Assembly (NCBI GenBank): GCA_000496135.1
Contig: KI542675.1
Span: 548,030 to 612,029 of the forward strand
From: Thermoplasmatales archaeon E-plasma
GTDB lineage: Archaea; Thermoplasmatota; Thermoplasmata; Thermoplasmatales; Thermoplasmataceae
Length of the DNA stretch: 64,000 nucleotides
Reading direction: 5' to 3'
A program made the translations under genes and the position numbers. The notes beneath the pieces were generated by a model. The model saw only the letters and a program-made list of their open reading frames with translations. It did no database searches and had not been told where the DNA came from. Positions 26,396 to 34,539 of this stretch are shown piece by piece (the stretch's first letter is position 1; each line of letters opens with the position of its first letter).

Positions 26396-27967
26396 GTGGA
26401 ATCAAGATTATTTAAGATAGCTTCAACCCTCACAGTGCTTTTGTTTTCAATAACATCATTCGCCGTGATGACTGATGTGAATGGAGTTGAACCAGCACAA
26501 ATAAACAACCTAAATGAAAGTGTTATACCATTTACATTAAACAATAACTGTTCAGCACATCCATACGTTAAGTATACGCTTGTATTAGCAAACAACACCC
26601 TTGTTAAGGGCAATTTTTTAAGTGCTTACGAAAAGTGCCCTGTTCAAATTGCTTTCGATTGAACCAACAGATTCTTATACGTGGTAAATAAAGTTTCTAA
26701 CAATGTCTCTGTGATCAACGGAACAACAAACGCTGTGGTCAGCACAGTTTCTGTAGGTACTTGTCCAAAAGAAGTAGCTTTCGATTCAGCCAATGGATAT
26801 GTTTACGTGACGAATTCAGCATCTAACAGTGTCTCTGTGATCAACGGAACAACCAATAAATTGGTTACATCTGTTACTGTAGGGACACGTCCATGCGGTG
26901 TAGCTTTCGATTCAGCCAATGGATATGTTTACGTAACGAATTTAGATTCTAAGAATGTCTCTGTGATCAATGGAACAACCAATAAATTGGTTACATCTGT
27001 TACTGTAGGTATTAATCCAATGGGAGTAACATTAGATACATTCAACGGAAATGTGTACGTGGTTAATGATCAATCAGGTAGTCTCAGTATAATCCCTACA
27101 ATCTATCACCCAGTTAGTAAATACACAATCACATTCTCAGAATCCGGGTTACCATCAGGAACATCATGGTCAACAACATTCAACGGTACAACCAATTCAT
27201 CAACAACAGGTCTCATAACATTCACTTCAATCAATGGATCATATTCATACAACATATCATCAATTGCAGGTTATACCATATCACCATTATCCGGAAGTGT
27301 AAATGTTGAAGGTAAAAACGTCACTGTTAACATAACATTCACACATGTTAAGGTCACTGTTAGCAAATACACAATCACATTCTCAGAATCCGGGTTACCA
27401 TCAGGAACATCATGGTCAACAACATTCAACGGTACAACCAATTCATCAACAACAGGTCTCATAACATTCACTTCAATCAATGGATCATATTCATACAACA
27501 TATCATCAATTGCAGGTTATACCATATCACCATTATCCGGAAGTGTAAATGTTGAAGGTAAAAACGTCACTGTTAACATAACATTCACACATGTTAAGGT
27601 CACTGTTAGCAAATACACAATCACATTCTCAGAATCCGGGTTACCATCAGGAACATCATGGTCTGTTACACTTAATGGAACAAAGGAATCTTCCACAACA
27701 GATACAATCTCATTCTCAGAACCCAATGGATCATACTCATACAGTGTTAGTAATGTAACGGGATATTCAGTATCTACAGTATCAGGTTCCATAATTGTAA
27801 GTGGTAATAGTTATTTAAAAGACGTAACCTTTAACGCAACATCCAATATCAAAAATTCATCATCAGGAATTTCTAACATAGAACTGTATGGAATTGTGGG
27901 TGGAACCATTGCCATTGGGGCAATAGGAGTTGCAGCCGTCTTAGTATTTCTGTGGAAGAAGAGGTAA
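26396..27967 (+). pseudogene. secreted YVTN/NHL-type beta-propeller surface protein interrupted by an in-frame TGA
   Basis: One frame of 523 residues with a TGA at 26660-26662. N-terminal signal peptide (SRLFKIASTLTVLLFSITSFA), then YVTN-like repeats of the form VAFDSANGYVYVTN-VSVINGTT. The TGA sits where the repeat expects Ser (TCA), so one C-to-G change explains it. After the propeller come three Ig-like repeats with FSESGLPSGTSW and a C-terminal membrane helix (IVGGTIAIGAIGVAAVLVFLW) with a KKR stop. Many N-x-S/T sequons suggest glycosylation. A cell-surface adhesin or sensor is likely. Without readthrough only an 88-residue fragment is made from the first start. Confidence 0.75.
27119..27610 (+). 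repeat. perfect tandem duplication, 2 x 246 bp, inside the surface protein gene
   Basis: Units 27119-27364 and 27365-27610 read identical base for base over 246 bp (82 codons). A third, diverged unit starts at 27611 and matches for about 50 bp before drifting. In-frame identity at DNA level means recent duplication or gene conversion. Each unit encodes one FSESGLPSGTSW Ig-like domain. Confidence 0.9.
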
Positions 27968-28164
27968 TAACGTTTCCTCTCCCTCTGAAGTGACAGAGCC
28001 ATGGGTTTTCTATGCCTTTGCTCAGTTTCCACAAAAACATAATTCTGACCAATTTTTTGGCATTTCAAAAGCAATTTCCTCTTTTTATGCTATTAAACTT
28101 GAACTTTATAGGTGCTTATTTTATAACAATATATACATACAAATATTTCTTCTCCTCCAAAAAA

Positions 28165-28174
28165 ATTAATATAC
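28165..28174 (+). promoter_or_regulatory. TATA box of the hsp20 operon
   Basis: ATTAATATAC centred near 28169. The first transcribed base would fall near 28195, inside the nested palindrome that follows, leaving a leader of about 30 nt. Confidence 0.5.
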
Positions 28175-28186
28175 AAGAAAGTAATG

Positions 28187-28213
28187 TATAGTTAACAACT
28201 ATAGGTTGTTAAC
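28187..28213. promoter_or_regulatory. two nested palindromes at the hsp20 transcription start, candidate operator
   Basis: GTTAACAAC (28191-28199) and GTTGTTAAC (28205-28213) are exact reverse complements with a 5-bp spacer. Overlapping them, TATAGTT (28187-28193) and AACTATA (28197-28203) form a second perfect inverted repeat with a 3-bp spacer. The two cannot fold together in RNA. The block lies just downstream of the TATA box and directly before the AGGTGAT ribosome site. A winged-helix regulator is encoded in the same operon, so autoregulation is a natural reading. Confidence 0.6.
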
Positions 28214-28224
28214 AGGTGATAGAA

Positions 28225-28779
28225 ATGGTATATAGAAGAAGAAGAGAAGACGAAGAAGATGACGATGATTTCTTTGGAGATATTTTTGACTCATTTGGAA
28301 TAGACTTTGACAGGTTCAACGAGAGAATGAGAAGAATGTTTGAAAAGATAGCAAAGGACCCTGAAGCAACTACATTCGGACCATTTGTGTACGGCTTTAC
28401 ATATAAGACAGATCAGAATGGAAGACCTTTATTCCAGGAATTTGGAAATGTTCCAGGCGTACGAAATCCAGGCATAACTCAGGGAGTTGAAAAAGATGTT
28501 AGAGAACCAATAACTGATATGAATGTGGATGGTTCTAACATGTACTTAACCTATGAACTTCCGGGAATTAACAAGAACGATATCGACCTGAAAGTCTCAG
28601 ACCAGAATGTAGTTTTGAATGTTTCAGGAGGGTCTAGAAAGTATTACAAAGAGATAGAATCGGAGCACAAATTAAAACCGGACAGTACTGAAGCCAAATT
28701 CACAAACGGAATCCTCGATGTTAAAATTGCCCTGGATAAAGCTGATGATCAGAAAGGAAAGAAAATCAAAATAAGTTAG
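28225..28779 (+). CDS. hsp20: small heat-shock protein, Hsp20/alpha-crystallin family
   Basis: About 184 residues from ATG 28225, which has AGGTGAT 4 nt upstream. N-terminal acidic and arginine-rich region (REDEEDDDDFFGDIFDSFGI), then an alpha-crystallin domain from about residue 90 (REPITDMNVDGSNMYLTYELPGINKNDIDLKV) ending with FTNGILDVKIAL. The C-terminal IKIS is a variant of the I-x-I assembly motif. ATP-independent holdase. It is followed after 9 bp by a winged-helix regulator, and the promoter carries nested palindromes. Confidence 0.92.
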   Translation: MVYRRRREDEEDDDDFFGDIFDSFGIDFDRFNERMRRMFEKIAKDPEATTFGPFVYGFTYKTDQNGRPLFQEFGNVPGVRNPGITQGVEKDVREPITDMNVDGSNMYLTYELPGINKNDIDLKVSDQNVVLNVSGGSRKYYKEIESEHKLKPDSTEAKFTNGILDVKIALDKADDQKGKKIKIS

Positions 28780-28788
28780 GGATTAGAA

Positions 28789-29385
28789 TTGGATGACGAT
28801 TTTGATCTCATTCTCTCTATTTTTGAGAATTCAACAAGGAGAGAAATACTGAGGAGACTTGTACTGGACGATTCATATGCTCTGGAGATCAGCAGACAAA
28901 TTGGTCTCTCTCAACAGGCAATCAATAAGCAAATGGAGGTGTTGGAGAGAGCCAATCTAATTTTTTCGGTGGGAAAAGAGCAAAACCCTCAGGGAGCATC
29001 GAGGAAAATATATAGGCCAACAGGTTTTTCGACATTGATAATCGACTATTCCAGAAATTTCATTGAAACTAAAAGATACCCTCTTGATATTTTTGAGAAG
29101 ACAGAAAATTATCTTAACGACAACAATGAAAGTTTATTGAATTCTCTTCGCGAGATAAACAGCAGGATCGATGAATTGATGAAAAATAGGGCCTCCTTAA
29201 TAAGGCAGAAGGACTCATTGATATATTCCATAACCAGGAAGATCGGTGAAAGTGTTAGAGATAATATCTCAAGAGAAATTTTGTTGAATTATCTTGAATT
29301 GCTGGACGTAGAAGAAGTTTCTAAAAAGTTGTCCATCCCGGTTTATTATGTAAATGATGTAGTTTCCAAATTTTTTAATCTTTAA
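28789..29385 (+). CDS. ArsR-like winged-helix transcriptional regulator
   Basis: 198 residues. The N-terminal domain LILSIFENSTRREILRRLVLDDSYALEISRQIGLSQQAINKQMEVLERANLI is a canonical ArsR/winged-helix DNA reader. It continues into a predicted coiled coil (about 100-150: NESLLNSLREINSRIDELMKNRASLIRQ) and a second HTH-like C-terminal segment (LDVEEVSKKLSIPVYYVNDVVSKF). Start TTG 28789 follows hsp20 by 9 bp with an AGGGAT site. Heat-shock repressors such as Phr in Thermococcales have similar N-terminal domains; control of hsp20 through the palindromes upstream is inference. Confidence 0.8.
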   Translation: MDDDFDLILSIFENSTRREILRRLVLDDSYALEISRQIGLSQQAINKQMEVLERANLIFSVGKEQNPQGASRKIYRPTGFSTLIIDYSRNFIETKRYPLDIFEKTENYLNDNNESLLNSLREINSRIDELMKNRASLIRQKDSLIYSITRKIGESVRDNISREILLNYLELLDVEEVSKKLSIPVYYVNDVVSKFFNL

Positions 29386-30370
29386 TATTTTTCTTCATCT
29401 TAATGTAATAGCGTGTAAGTGATCTGTGTATAGTCAATGGAATTGTAAATAAGATGGTGAATAAATTATCAAAATTATGAATGAATTTAGTGGTGTTTGT
29501 CACCAGTATAAGACAACCATCATCTTTTAGCACCTGATACATTTTTTGAGGAAGTTTAGAAAAAAGTTCGGCAGTCTCAATTCCTGCCCTGGAAGAACTT
29601 CTGCCGTAAGGGAGATCCGTGACTATGGCATCTACCTTTAGTGAATTGGAGTATTCCAGAAAGTTTGCCCTTGTTACAACATAATCATGGATTCCGAAGA
29701 ACTTTAGGTTCAGTCTGGTTCCTAAAACCATCTCCTGCGATATGTCAATACCGACAACATTGTATTTTAACAGGCCAGCCTCAATAAGCATTCCTCCTGT
29801 ACCACAAAACGGATCCATAATCGTCCCGCCTTCAGGAACATCTGCAACATTGATGCAAAATCTTGCAAATCTGGGATCCATGGATGTGGGGGAAAAAAAT
29901 GGTCTCATTCCAGCTTTTCTGGTCTGAAGTTTTTCGTGACTTGCCCGATATATTTGTCTCCCCAAATACCAGATATTTTTTACATGGTAAGCAATGAATA
30001 TGTTATCCGGATTTTTGAAATTAACACGTCCTTTGGCTCCCAGTTTTTCACCAAGAATTCTTTCATCGGGAGTTGAATGGCAGTCAGAAGAATCTCTAAT
30101 TCTCACATAAAATTGACCATAGGAAGGGTCGAGCGCGTCAAGCTCATTGAAATTGTCAAACGTAATAACTACTTCTGCAATTCTTTTGACAAAACTGGAC
30201 TTTTCAAGAATTTCCGGTCTACATTCCAGTAAAAGAACACCTTCAAACAGTTTCTCATATTCGGTATTTCCTTCTCTGGGTTGAAAAGATTCGATCTCCT
30301 TAAAGAAAAAATTAGAGAATCCAATTTGATATTCAACAATAAAAATGTTCTTATTTTGGCTTTTTTTCAA
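29375..30370 (-). CDS. tRNA (guanine-N2-)-methyltransferase, Trm11/Trm-G10 type
   Basis: THUMP-type N-terminal half and a C-terminal SAM domain with PTSMDPRFARFCINVA, IMDPFCGTGGMLIEAG (motif I) and TDLPYGRSS (catalytic motif IV, D-L-P-Y). Makes m2G/m2,2G at position 10 of tRNA. The N-terminal family start FIVEYQIGFSNFF has no nearby ATG: the closest in-frame codons are TTG 30370 and 30379, inside rpo11, and an ATT at 30346, 4 nt after the rpo11 stop. The start is therefore uncertain. It overlaps convergently with the end of the winged-helix gene by 11 bp. Confidence 0.88.
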   Translation of the reverse strand: MKKSQNKNIFIVEYQIGFSNFFFKEIESFQPREGNTEYEKLFEGVLLLECRPEILEKSSFVKRIAEVVITFDNFNELDALDPSYGQFYVRIRDSSDCHSTPDERILGEKLGAKGRVNFKNPDNIFIAYHVKNIWYLGRQIYRASHEKLQTRKAGMRPFFSPTSMDPRFARFCINVADVPEGGTIMDPFCGTGGMLIEAGLLKYNVVGIDISQEMVLGTRLNLKFFGIHDYVVTRANFLEYSNSLKVDAIVTDLPYGRSSSRAGIETAELFSKLPQKMYQVLKDDGCLILVTNTTKFIHNFDNLFTILFTIPLTIHRSLTRYYIKMKKNIKD

Positions 30371-30662
30371 CTTCTTCAAGCCTTTTGAATTCCTTTGAAA
30401 GATCTGAAGATAAGCCATCATAAATTTTACTTAATCTGGCAATTGAGCGTTTGACGGCAGCCTGGGGTTTTCCAGATTTTACCTTGACATATACTCTTGG
30501 ATTGTCAATTACCGGATGTTTGATGTAATACTTTGATTCTTCAACCTGTTCGTCTTTCAATAGTTCTTCTACAAGAGGTCTTAATAATGTGTTATCATAG
30601 TTTAAAACTTCGAAGGTAATGGAGTTTTTATCCTTCTCTATAATCTTTATCTTGCTGTCCAT
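30351..30662 (-). CDS. rpo11: DNA-directed RNA polymerase subunit Rpo11 (L)
   Basis: 103 residues. IKIIEKDKNSITFEVLNYDNTLLRPLVEELLKD, followed by YYIKHPVIDNPRVYVKVKSGKPQAAVKRSIARL, is the RPB11/RpoL assembly subunit that dimerises with Rpo3. Slightly longer at the C terminus than many archaeal homologues. The Trm11-like gene follows directly. Confidence 0.92.
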   Translation of the reverse strand: MDSKIKIIEKDKNSITFEVLNYDNTLLRPLVEELLKDEQVEESKYYIKHPVIDNPRVYVKVKSGKPQAAVKRSIARLSKIYDGLSSDLSKEFKRLEEVEKKPK

Positions 30663-30789
30663 CTTTCCGTTATGGCTTACGATTAATTAATCTTATTCTC
30701 CTTCCATACTCACTTAAACATACAAATCAATGAGTTCTCATTTTGCTTGCTGCTGTCAAAAATAACCGATTGAAGATAAATTATATAGC

Positions 30790-31457
30790 TCATGGATTTG
30801 CACCTTTATGTTTCCTTCCAGTCTCATGGCGATAGTACAGATAAATTAGAACCAGGAAAAATGCAGCTATGCCTGCATATGTGTAATCGTTGAAGGCTCC
30901 AAGGATATTTTTCCAGCTTGAACCGAATATAAACCCAAGGTAAACAAGAATGCTATCCCAGATTATTGTCCCTACCAGAGTATATATTGCAAATGTCGAA
31001 TATTTCATCTTGGCAATACCTGCGGGAATAGAGATGAATGTCCTGAAAATAGGTGTCATTCGAGTCAGGAAAACAGATATTTTTCCATATTTCATGAACC
31101 ACCTGTGAGTAATTCTTATTGAATTTTCGTCCAGACCCACATACTTTCCGAATTTTAAAATTCCTGGTTCCCCACCATAATATCCGATCCCGTATGCCAG
31201 AGATGAGCCAACCAAATTTCCAATAGTACCGGCTAAAATGACAAGAACGTATGCGGGCACGGGACCAAATGGAGGAAGACCTCCTGTTAATGCCAGGTAA
31301 CCTCCAAATGCCATCACAACCTCTGAAGGTACTGGGAGCAGTAAGCCTTCAAGAAGCATCAGGAAGAAAATGCCGGGATATCCAATAGTCTGAATTATGA
31401 GTATAATGTCCGATATTATTACGTCTAGAATTCCGGTTATGAAAGAAGTCAAATCAA
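30790..31457 (-). CDS. DedA family membrane protein
   Basis: About 222 residues with five to six membrane segments. Family motifs: [17 protein letters not shown] (acidic residues in the first re-entrant loop) and [27 protein letters not shown] (conserved arginines). DedA proteins are lipid scramblase or flippase-like transporters. TTG 31457 is preferred because it overlaps the deaminase TGA as TTGA with GGAG just upstream; an upstream TTG 31491 would add 11 residues inside the deaminase gene. Confidence 0.85.
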
Positions 31458-31966
31458 TCTTCTCCACTAACTTTTGAAAATTGTACCCCAATCATTTGCT
31501 GAATTTCCTCATTTGATATTGTAAATTTCCTCTTCTTAATATTGCTTTCAAGGAGCATTAGCTCTGACAACTCATCCGGATATCCCTCTGCATAAACAAT
31601 TTCAACTATTCTGGCATTCATCAACATTTTTGAACAGACTACGCATGGGTGTGTGGTAGTATAGATTATAGAATCCCTTATGCTCACGCCATGTACAGCA
31701 GCCTGAATTATGGCATTCTGTTCGGCATGTAATCCTCTGCATAGTTCATGTCTTTCCCCTGAAGGTATGTTCATATCATCTCTAATGCAACCTACAACGT
31801 CACAATGAGCCGTATTGCTTGGTGGGCCATTGTATCCGGTTGCTAAGATATTTCTATCTCTGACCAAAACGGCCCCAACCTTCCTTCTAATGCAATTTGA
31901 TCTTGAGGCAGCTAAAAAAGCCATTCTCATAAAGTACTGATCCCAGGATGGTTGTTTTTCATTCAT
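31454..31966 (-). CDS. deoxycytidylate (dCMP) deaminase
   Basis: 170 residues of the cytidine deaminase superfamily. Zinc site: His80-Ala-Glu82 and PCVVC (Cys108, Cys111). An additional CxxxxH/C cluster (HCDVVGC, around 54-60) is typical of dCMP deaminases, as is the opening [19 protein letters not shown]. Supplies dUMP for thymidylate synthesis. Coupled to the DedA gene by a 4-bp TTGA overlap. Confidence 0.9.
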   Translation of the reverse strand: MNEKQPSWDQYFMRMAFLAASRSNCIRRKVGAVLVRDRNILATGYNGPPSNTAHCDVVGCIRDDMNIPSGERHELCRGLHAEQNAIIQAAVHGVSIRDSIIYTTTHPCVVCSKMLMNARIVEIVYAEGYPDELSELMLLESNIKKRKFTISNEEIQQMIGVQFSKVSGED

Positions 31967-32000
31967 CAGTCAAAACTTCTAAAATTATTAAATGTGGAAA

Positions 32001-33167
32001 CTACTCCACATCAAGGATTGCCTCGTGCTTTTTTCCTTTATTCTTATTGCCTGGCTGTCCTTCCATGTCCTGGAATCTACCCTTTAGTTTTTCCATAACC
32101 TTTGGCATGGTGGTGTATTCCATCTCCTCTTCCGGAAGCCTGTGAGGCTCAAAGGGACCCATCCTTCTTATGTAATCAGCTATATCTGAAGCAAGCTTTC
32201 TTGCACCATCGAAAGCCGGGTCATCAAACATATCAACAGGGCCAGAGAGTTTTCCATCTTTATATACAAAGCCCAGAGCTCCTACTTTTGGTGGGCCATC
32301 AAACCTTGACATTTTTGAATATTTTAATCCAACGGGCATAAGGGGTCCGTTGAAAGATCCTCTCATCCATCCTGAAACAAGATATGGATGTGAGAAAGCT
32401 TCCATTGCCTCTCCTGATGCTGGAAGACCAGATTGAATTCTTACTATTGCTGCTGGATCATCTTTTCCCACATATTCTCCGGCAATAAATGAAAGCTTAT
32501 CAGTTGTGATAACTGCAACATTTTCATCAGGGAGCTTCTGATGGGTTTCCTTGGTAAGAACTCTCTTGATGACATATCTGCTCTTTGATCCAATTAGAGA
32601 AATTATATCATACATTTCTTCTGGTGCATCAAGATATATGTTTTTTCCTTCAATAATATCCCATACCTCAAACCTGAATCCCTCGTGCATGTTGTTATCT
32701 ATTACCAGTCCGGGAGTATTAAACGGATCTGCAAACATTTTAAAAATAGGATAGTTAAAGGCTCCAGGTTCAGTTTTATCCATCATGTATACAATGAATG
32801 GTTCAGATTTCCTTGGAGTTATTTCCATCTCGGCGACACCTGGACCCATTCCCTTTATATTTCCGGAAAATGAATCCTTGAGCAAGTCCTGGCCAGCACC
32901 ATACAAACCAAGTTTCTTTGCTACCTCGGTTCCGTCCTTGAAGGCATCCCATGCAAGCCCGTGTACCTCTTTTGAATTAATCCCTAGATTATGGGCCATA
33001 GTTATCTGTATATCGTCTCCGATACTTGAAATATGGAAATCAGAAATAATTCCCTTTCCGTGTTCTTTCACGTGGTTTCTAACCTGATTTACTACGTCCT
33101 CATGGACTGTTGTATGACCTGGAAGACTACCTATGTCTGCCTTTATATGACTTAATGTAACTTTCAT
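32001..33167 (-). CDS. fbp: fructose-1,6-bisphosphate aldolase/phosphatase (archaeal class V)
   Basis: 388 residues of the bifunctional gluconeogenic enzyme found in archaea and deep-branching bacteria. MKVTLSHIKADIGSLPGHTTVHED begins with the metal-binding aspartate and histidine; later metal sites lie in SSIGDDIQITMAHN and GAGQDLLKD. SRYVIKRV carries the Tyr-x-x-Lys spacing expected for the Schiff-base lysine (Lys201 here, by inference). It commits triose phosphates to fructose 6-phosphate. ATG 33167 has no ribosome site and a TATA box 26 bp upstream. The upstream flank is an insertion sequence remnant. Confidence 0.95.
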   Translation of the reverse strand: MKVTLSHIKADIGSLPGHTTVHEDVVNQVRNHVKEHGKGIISDFHISSIGDDIQITMAHNLGINSKEVHGLAWDAFKDGTEVAKKLGLYGAGQDLLKDSFSGNIKGMGPGVAEMEITPRKSEPFIVYMMDKTEPGAFNYPIFKMFADPFNTPGLVIDNNMHEGFRFEVWDIIEGKNIYLDAPEEMYDIISLIGSKSRYVIKRVLTKETHQKLPDENVAVITTDKLSFIAGEYVGKDDPAAIVRIQSGLPASGEAMEAFSHPYLVSGWMRGSFNGPLMPVGLKYSKMSRFDGPPKVGALGFVYKDGKLSGPVDMFDDPAFDGARKLASDIADYIRRMGPFEPHRLPEEEMEYTTMPKVMEKLKGRFQDMEGQPGNKNKGKKHEAILDVE

Positions 33168-33186
33168 TGATCATTAATGACTAATT

Positions 33187-33199
33187 CATATTAATAAAT
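33187..33199 (-). promoter_or_regulatory. TATA box of fbp
   Basis: Minus strand ATTTATTAATATG, centred 26 bp before ATG 33167. It lies about 10 bp from the end of the IS607-type remnant, so the insertion may have come close to the promoter. Confidence 0.55.
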
Positions 33200-33232
33200 T
33201 ATCTCACTAGGTTACGGTTTCCGTTAACCATG

Positions 33233-33634
33233 TTAACATCCACCTTTGGAAGTTATCATCTGTCTGATGCTTAAACTTCTTGGATATAACCCTATACCCT
33301 CTATCCCGTTCACAAATGTTTCAGGGATTGCCTTTTTTATTATGTTATACGAGGCATTGAGATCTGCATGTATCAGTTTGCCTTTTGCATATTGGAATAC
33401 CCCCCTCTTTATCCTCTTTCCCATGTATGCGTCGTGATGATCAATGCTCTCATTGTCAAGGAATGAACATTTGCTTGTATGGCTCTCGTCCTGTATTGTG
33501 ACACTGATCCCGATCTCTTCAGCCTTGTATCTGATCTGCTGAATCAGCGTGTTAAAGGGAAGTTGAACGAAATTCTGGTTGTTTTTCCTTCACATGTTCA
33601 CTGACTGTTTCCATTCATGAAGCACCATGTTTCA
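33233..33634 (-). pseudogene. tnpB: tnpB C-terminal remnant (IS605/IS607 RNA-guided nuclease)
   Basis: The frame reads NNQNFVQLPFNTLIQQIRYK, then ESHTSKCSFLDNES and GKRIKRGVF, then HADLNASYNIIKKAI, ending at TAA 33233. These are the last conserved TnpB blocks: the KCSFLDNE zinc-finger variant and the RuvC-III aspartate in HADLN. Upstream the frame is broken by stops at 33590-33592 (where TGG is expected in the SVNMxRKNNQNF context) and 33632-33634. The N-terminal and central RuvC parts are absent, so it cannot be an active nuclease. Confidence 0.85.
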
Positions 33635-33838
33635 TCTGTTCTATCCGGTTCTGTAAATCGTTCTTCTGCCTGCCTGTGGATACCCGTGCATAGATTACTG
33701 TTTTCTTTTCACATCCTCCTCATTGTAATTGTACATCCTGTTCGGCATTACCGTATACTGAATTCTTCCATCCCTGGCATAAACATGAAGTGTCTTCCGG
33801 GATATCTGCAGAAGATTCAAAACTTCCTCTGCTTTCAT
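33615..33838 (-). pseudogene. tnpA: tnpA N-terminal remnant (IS607 serine resolvase)
   Basis: ATG 33838 opens a MerR-type HTH (EEVLNLLQISRKTLHVYARDG) that stops at TAA 33695-33697. In the adjacent frame the recombinase domain follows at once: VIYARVSTGRQKNDLQNRIE, with the catalytic serine in ARVS. It ends at 33615-33617. One missing A in an A-run near 33701-33706 accounts for the frameshift. Everything after the first recombinase helix is deleted. Confidence 0.85.
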
Positions 33839-33925
33839 TGTTGATAAAATATAATATACTATTATAATGTTATCTGTTATTGACTATATAATCTAAAGTA
33901 TTTTTAATATTAATCAAAAAAGAGA

Positions 33926-34282
33926 GTGATAACCACGATCAAAGCTCAAAGGGTTTATGATGATGTAAAAATGGACCCTAATACAGATTTTATTCTGGTA
34001 GACAGAATCTGGCCCAGAGGCATCACCAAGGAACGCCTTAAAGGTGTTATGTGGATAAAGGATTTAGCACCCAGCAACGAACTGAGAAAGTGGTTTTCCC
34101 ATGACGCATCAAAATGGAATGAGTTCAAAGATCGGTACTATTTGGAAATAGGAAATACCCAATCTTTTATGGATATTATAGCAACCGCAAAGCAGAAGAA
34201 TATTGTTCTCCTTTACGCTTCAAAAGAAAGGAACTTCAATAATGCCATGGCATTAAAGGAGTTCATTGAGGGAAATTTATAG
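33926..34282 (+). CDS. DUF488 family protein
   Basis: 118 residues with the DUF488 signature: ILVDRIWPRGITKERL, WIKDLAPSNELRKWFSHDASKWNEFKDRYYLEI and LLYASKERNFNNAMALKEFI. Function unknown; family members are widespread small cytoplasmic proteins, and some are suggested to act in stress or nucleic acid metabolism. Start GTG 33926, with a TATA-like TTTTTAATAT about 21-25 bp upstream. It lies directly beside the IS remnant but looks intact. Confidence 0.82.
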   Translation: MITTIKAQRVYDDVKMDPNTDFILVDRIWPRGITKERLKGVMWIKDLAPSNELRKWFSHDASKWNEFKDRYYLEIGNTQSFMDIIATAKQKNIVLLYASKERNFNNAMALKEFIEGNL

Positions 34283-34315
34283 ATCAGAAAAAGAAGTAAA
34301 TCGTTTCGGGGATGT

Positions 34316-34531
34316 TTAAGCCGGAACTATTCTCACAACATTACTGCCTCTGACCACAACTACCCCTAATTTTTTTGTAACAGTATCAGAATTTTCTTCA
34401 ACATCATCCATGACCATATTCATGTATTCATCGTAACCTGTGAGAACTCCCTCAAGGGTCCTGTTGTCCTTCAATAACAAAACTACCTTTCTATTCAAAC
34501 TCTCTTCCAATAATTTCATTGGCATTATCAT
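34316..34531 (-). CDS. Sm-like archaeal protein (LSm/SmAP)
   Basis: 71 residues with Sm1 (KVVLLLKDNRTLEGVLTGYDEYMNMVMDDVEE) and Sm2 (KLGVVVVRGSNVVRI) motifs. Forms rings that bind U-rich RNA. ATG 34531 has an AGGTGA site 4 nt upstream, which overlaps the stop of the 45-residue gene before it. Cotranscription with the exosome subunit Csl4 links it to RNA turnover. Confidence 0.93.
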   Translation of the reverse strand: MIMPMKLLEESLNRKVVLLLKDNRTLEGVLTGYDEYMNMVMDDVEENSDTVTKKLGVVVVRGSNVVRIVPA

Positions 34532-34539
34532 TTCTTCAC

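Larger units (their letters stand above)
33210..33838 (-). mobile_element. decayed IS607-type element: start of tnpA joined to end of tnpB
   Basis: Read on the minus strand, the block begins with a MerR-type HTH and the first strand of a serine recombinase (IS607 TnpA), then passes abruptly into the C-terminal third of TnpB. The intervening end of tnpA and most of tnpB are missing. Both parts carry frameshifts or stops. Just after the tnpB stop an imperfect hairpin, GGTTAACGG and CCGTAACC on the minus strand (33210-33229), may be the right end, where the omega-RNA of such elements terminates. No inverted terminal repeats or target duplications are expected for this family. Confidence 0.8.

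Noticed and set aside
27271..27792. Two antisense frames with similar peptides
   Set aside because: They mirror the tandem repeat of the surface protein on the other strand; similarity comes from the DNA duplication.
33617..33844. Plus-strand open frame in the insertion remnant
   Set aside because: It is the complement of the tnpA remnant; the minus strand gives recognisable HTH and resolvase sequence.
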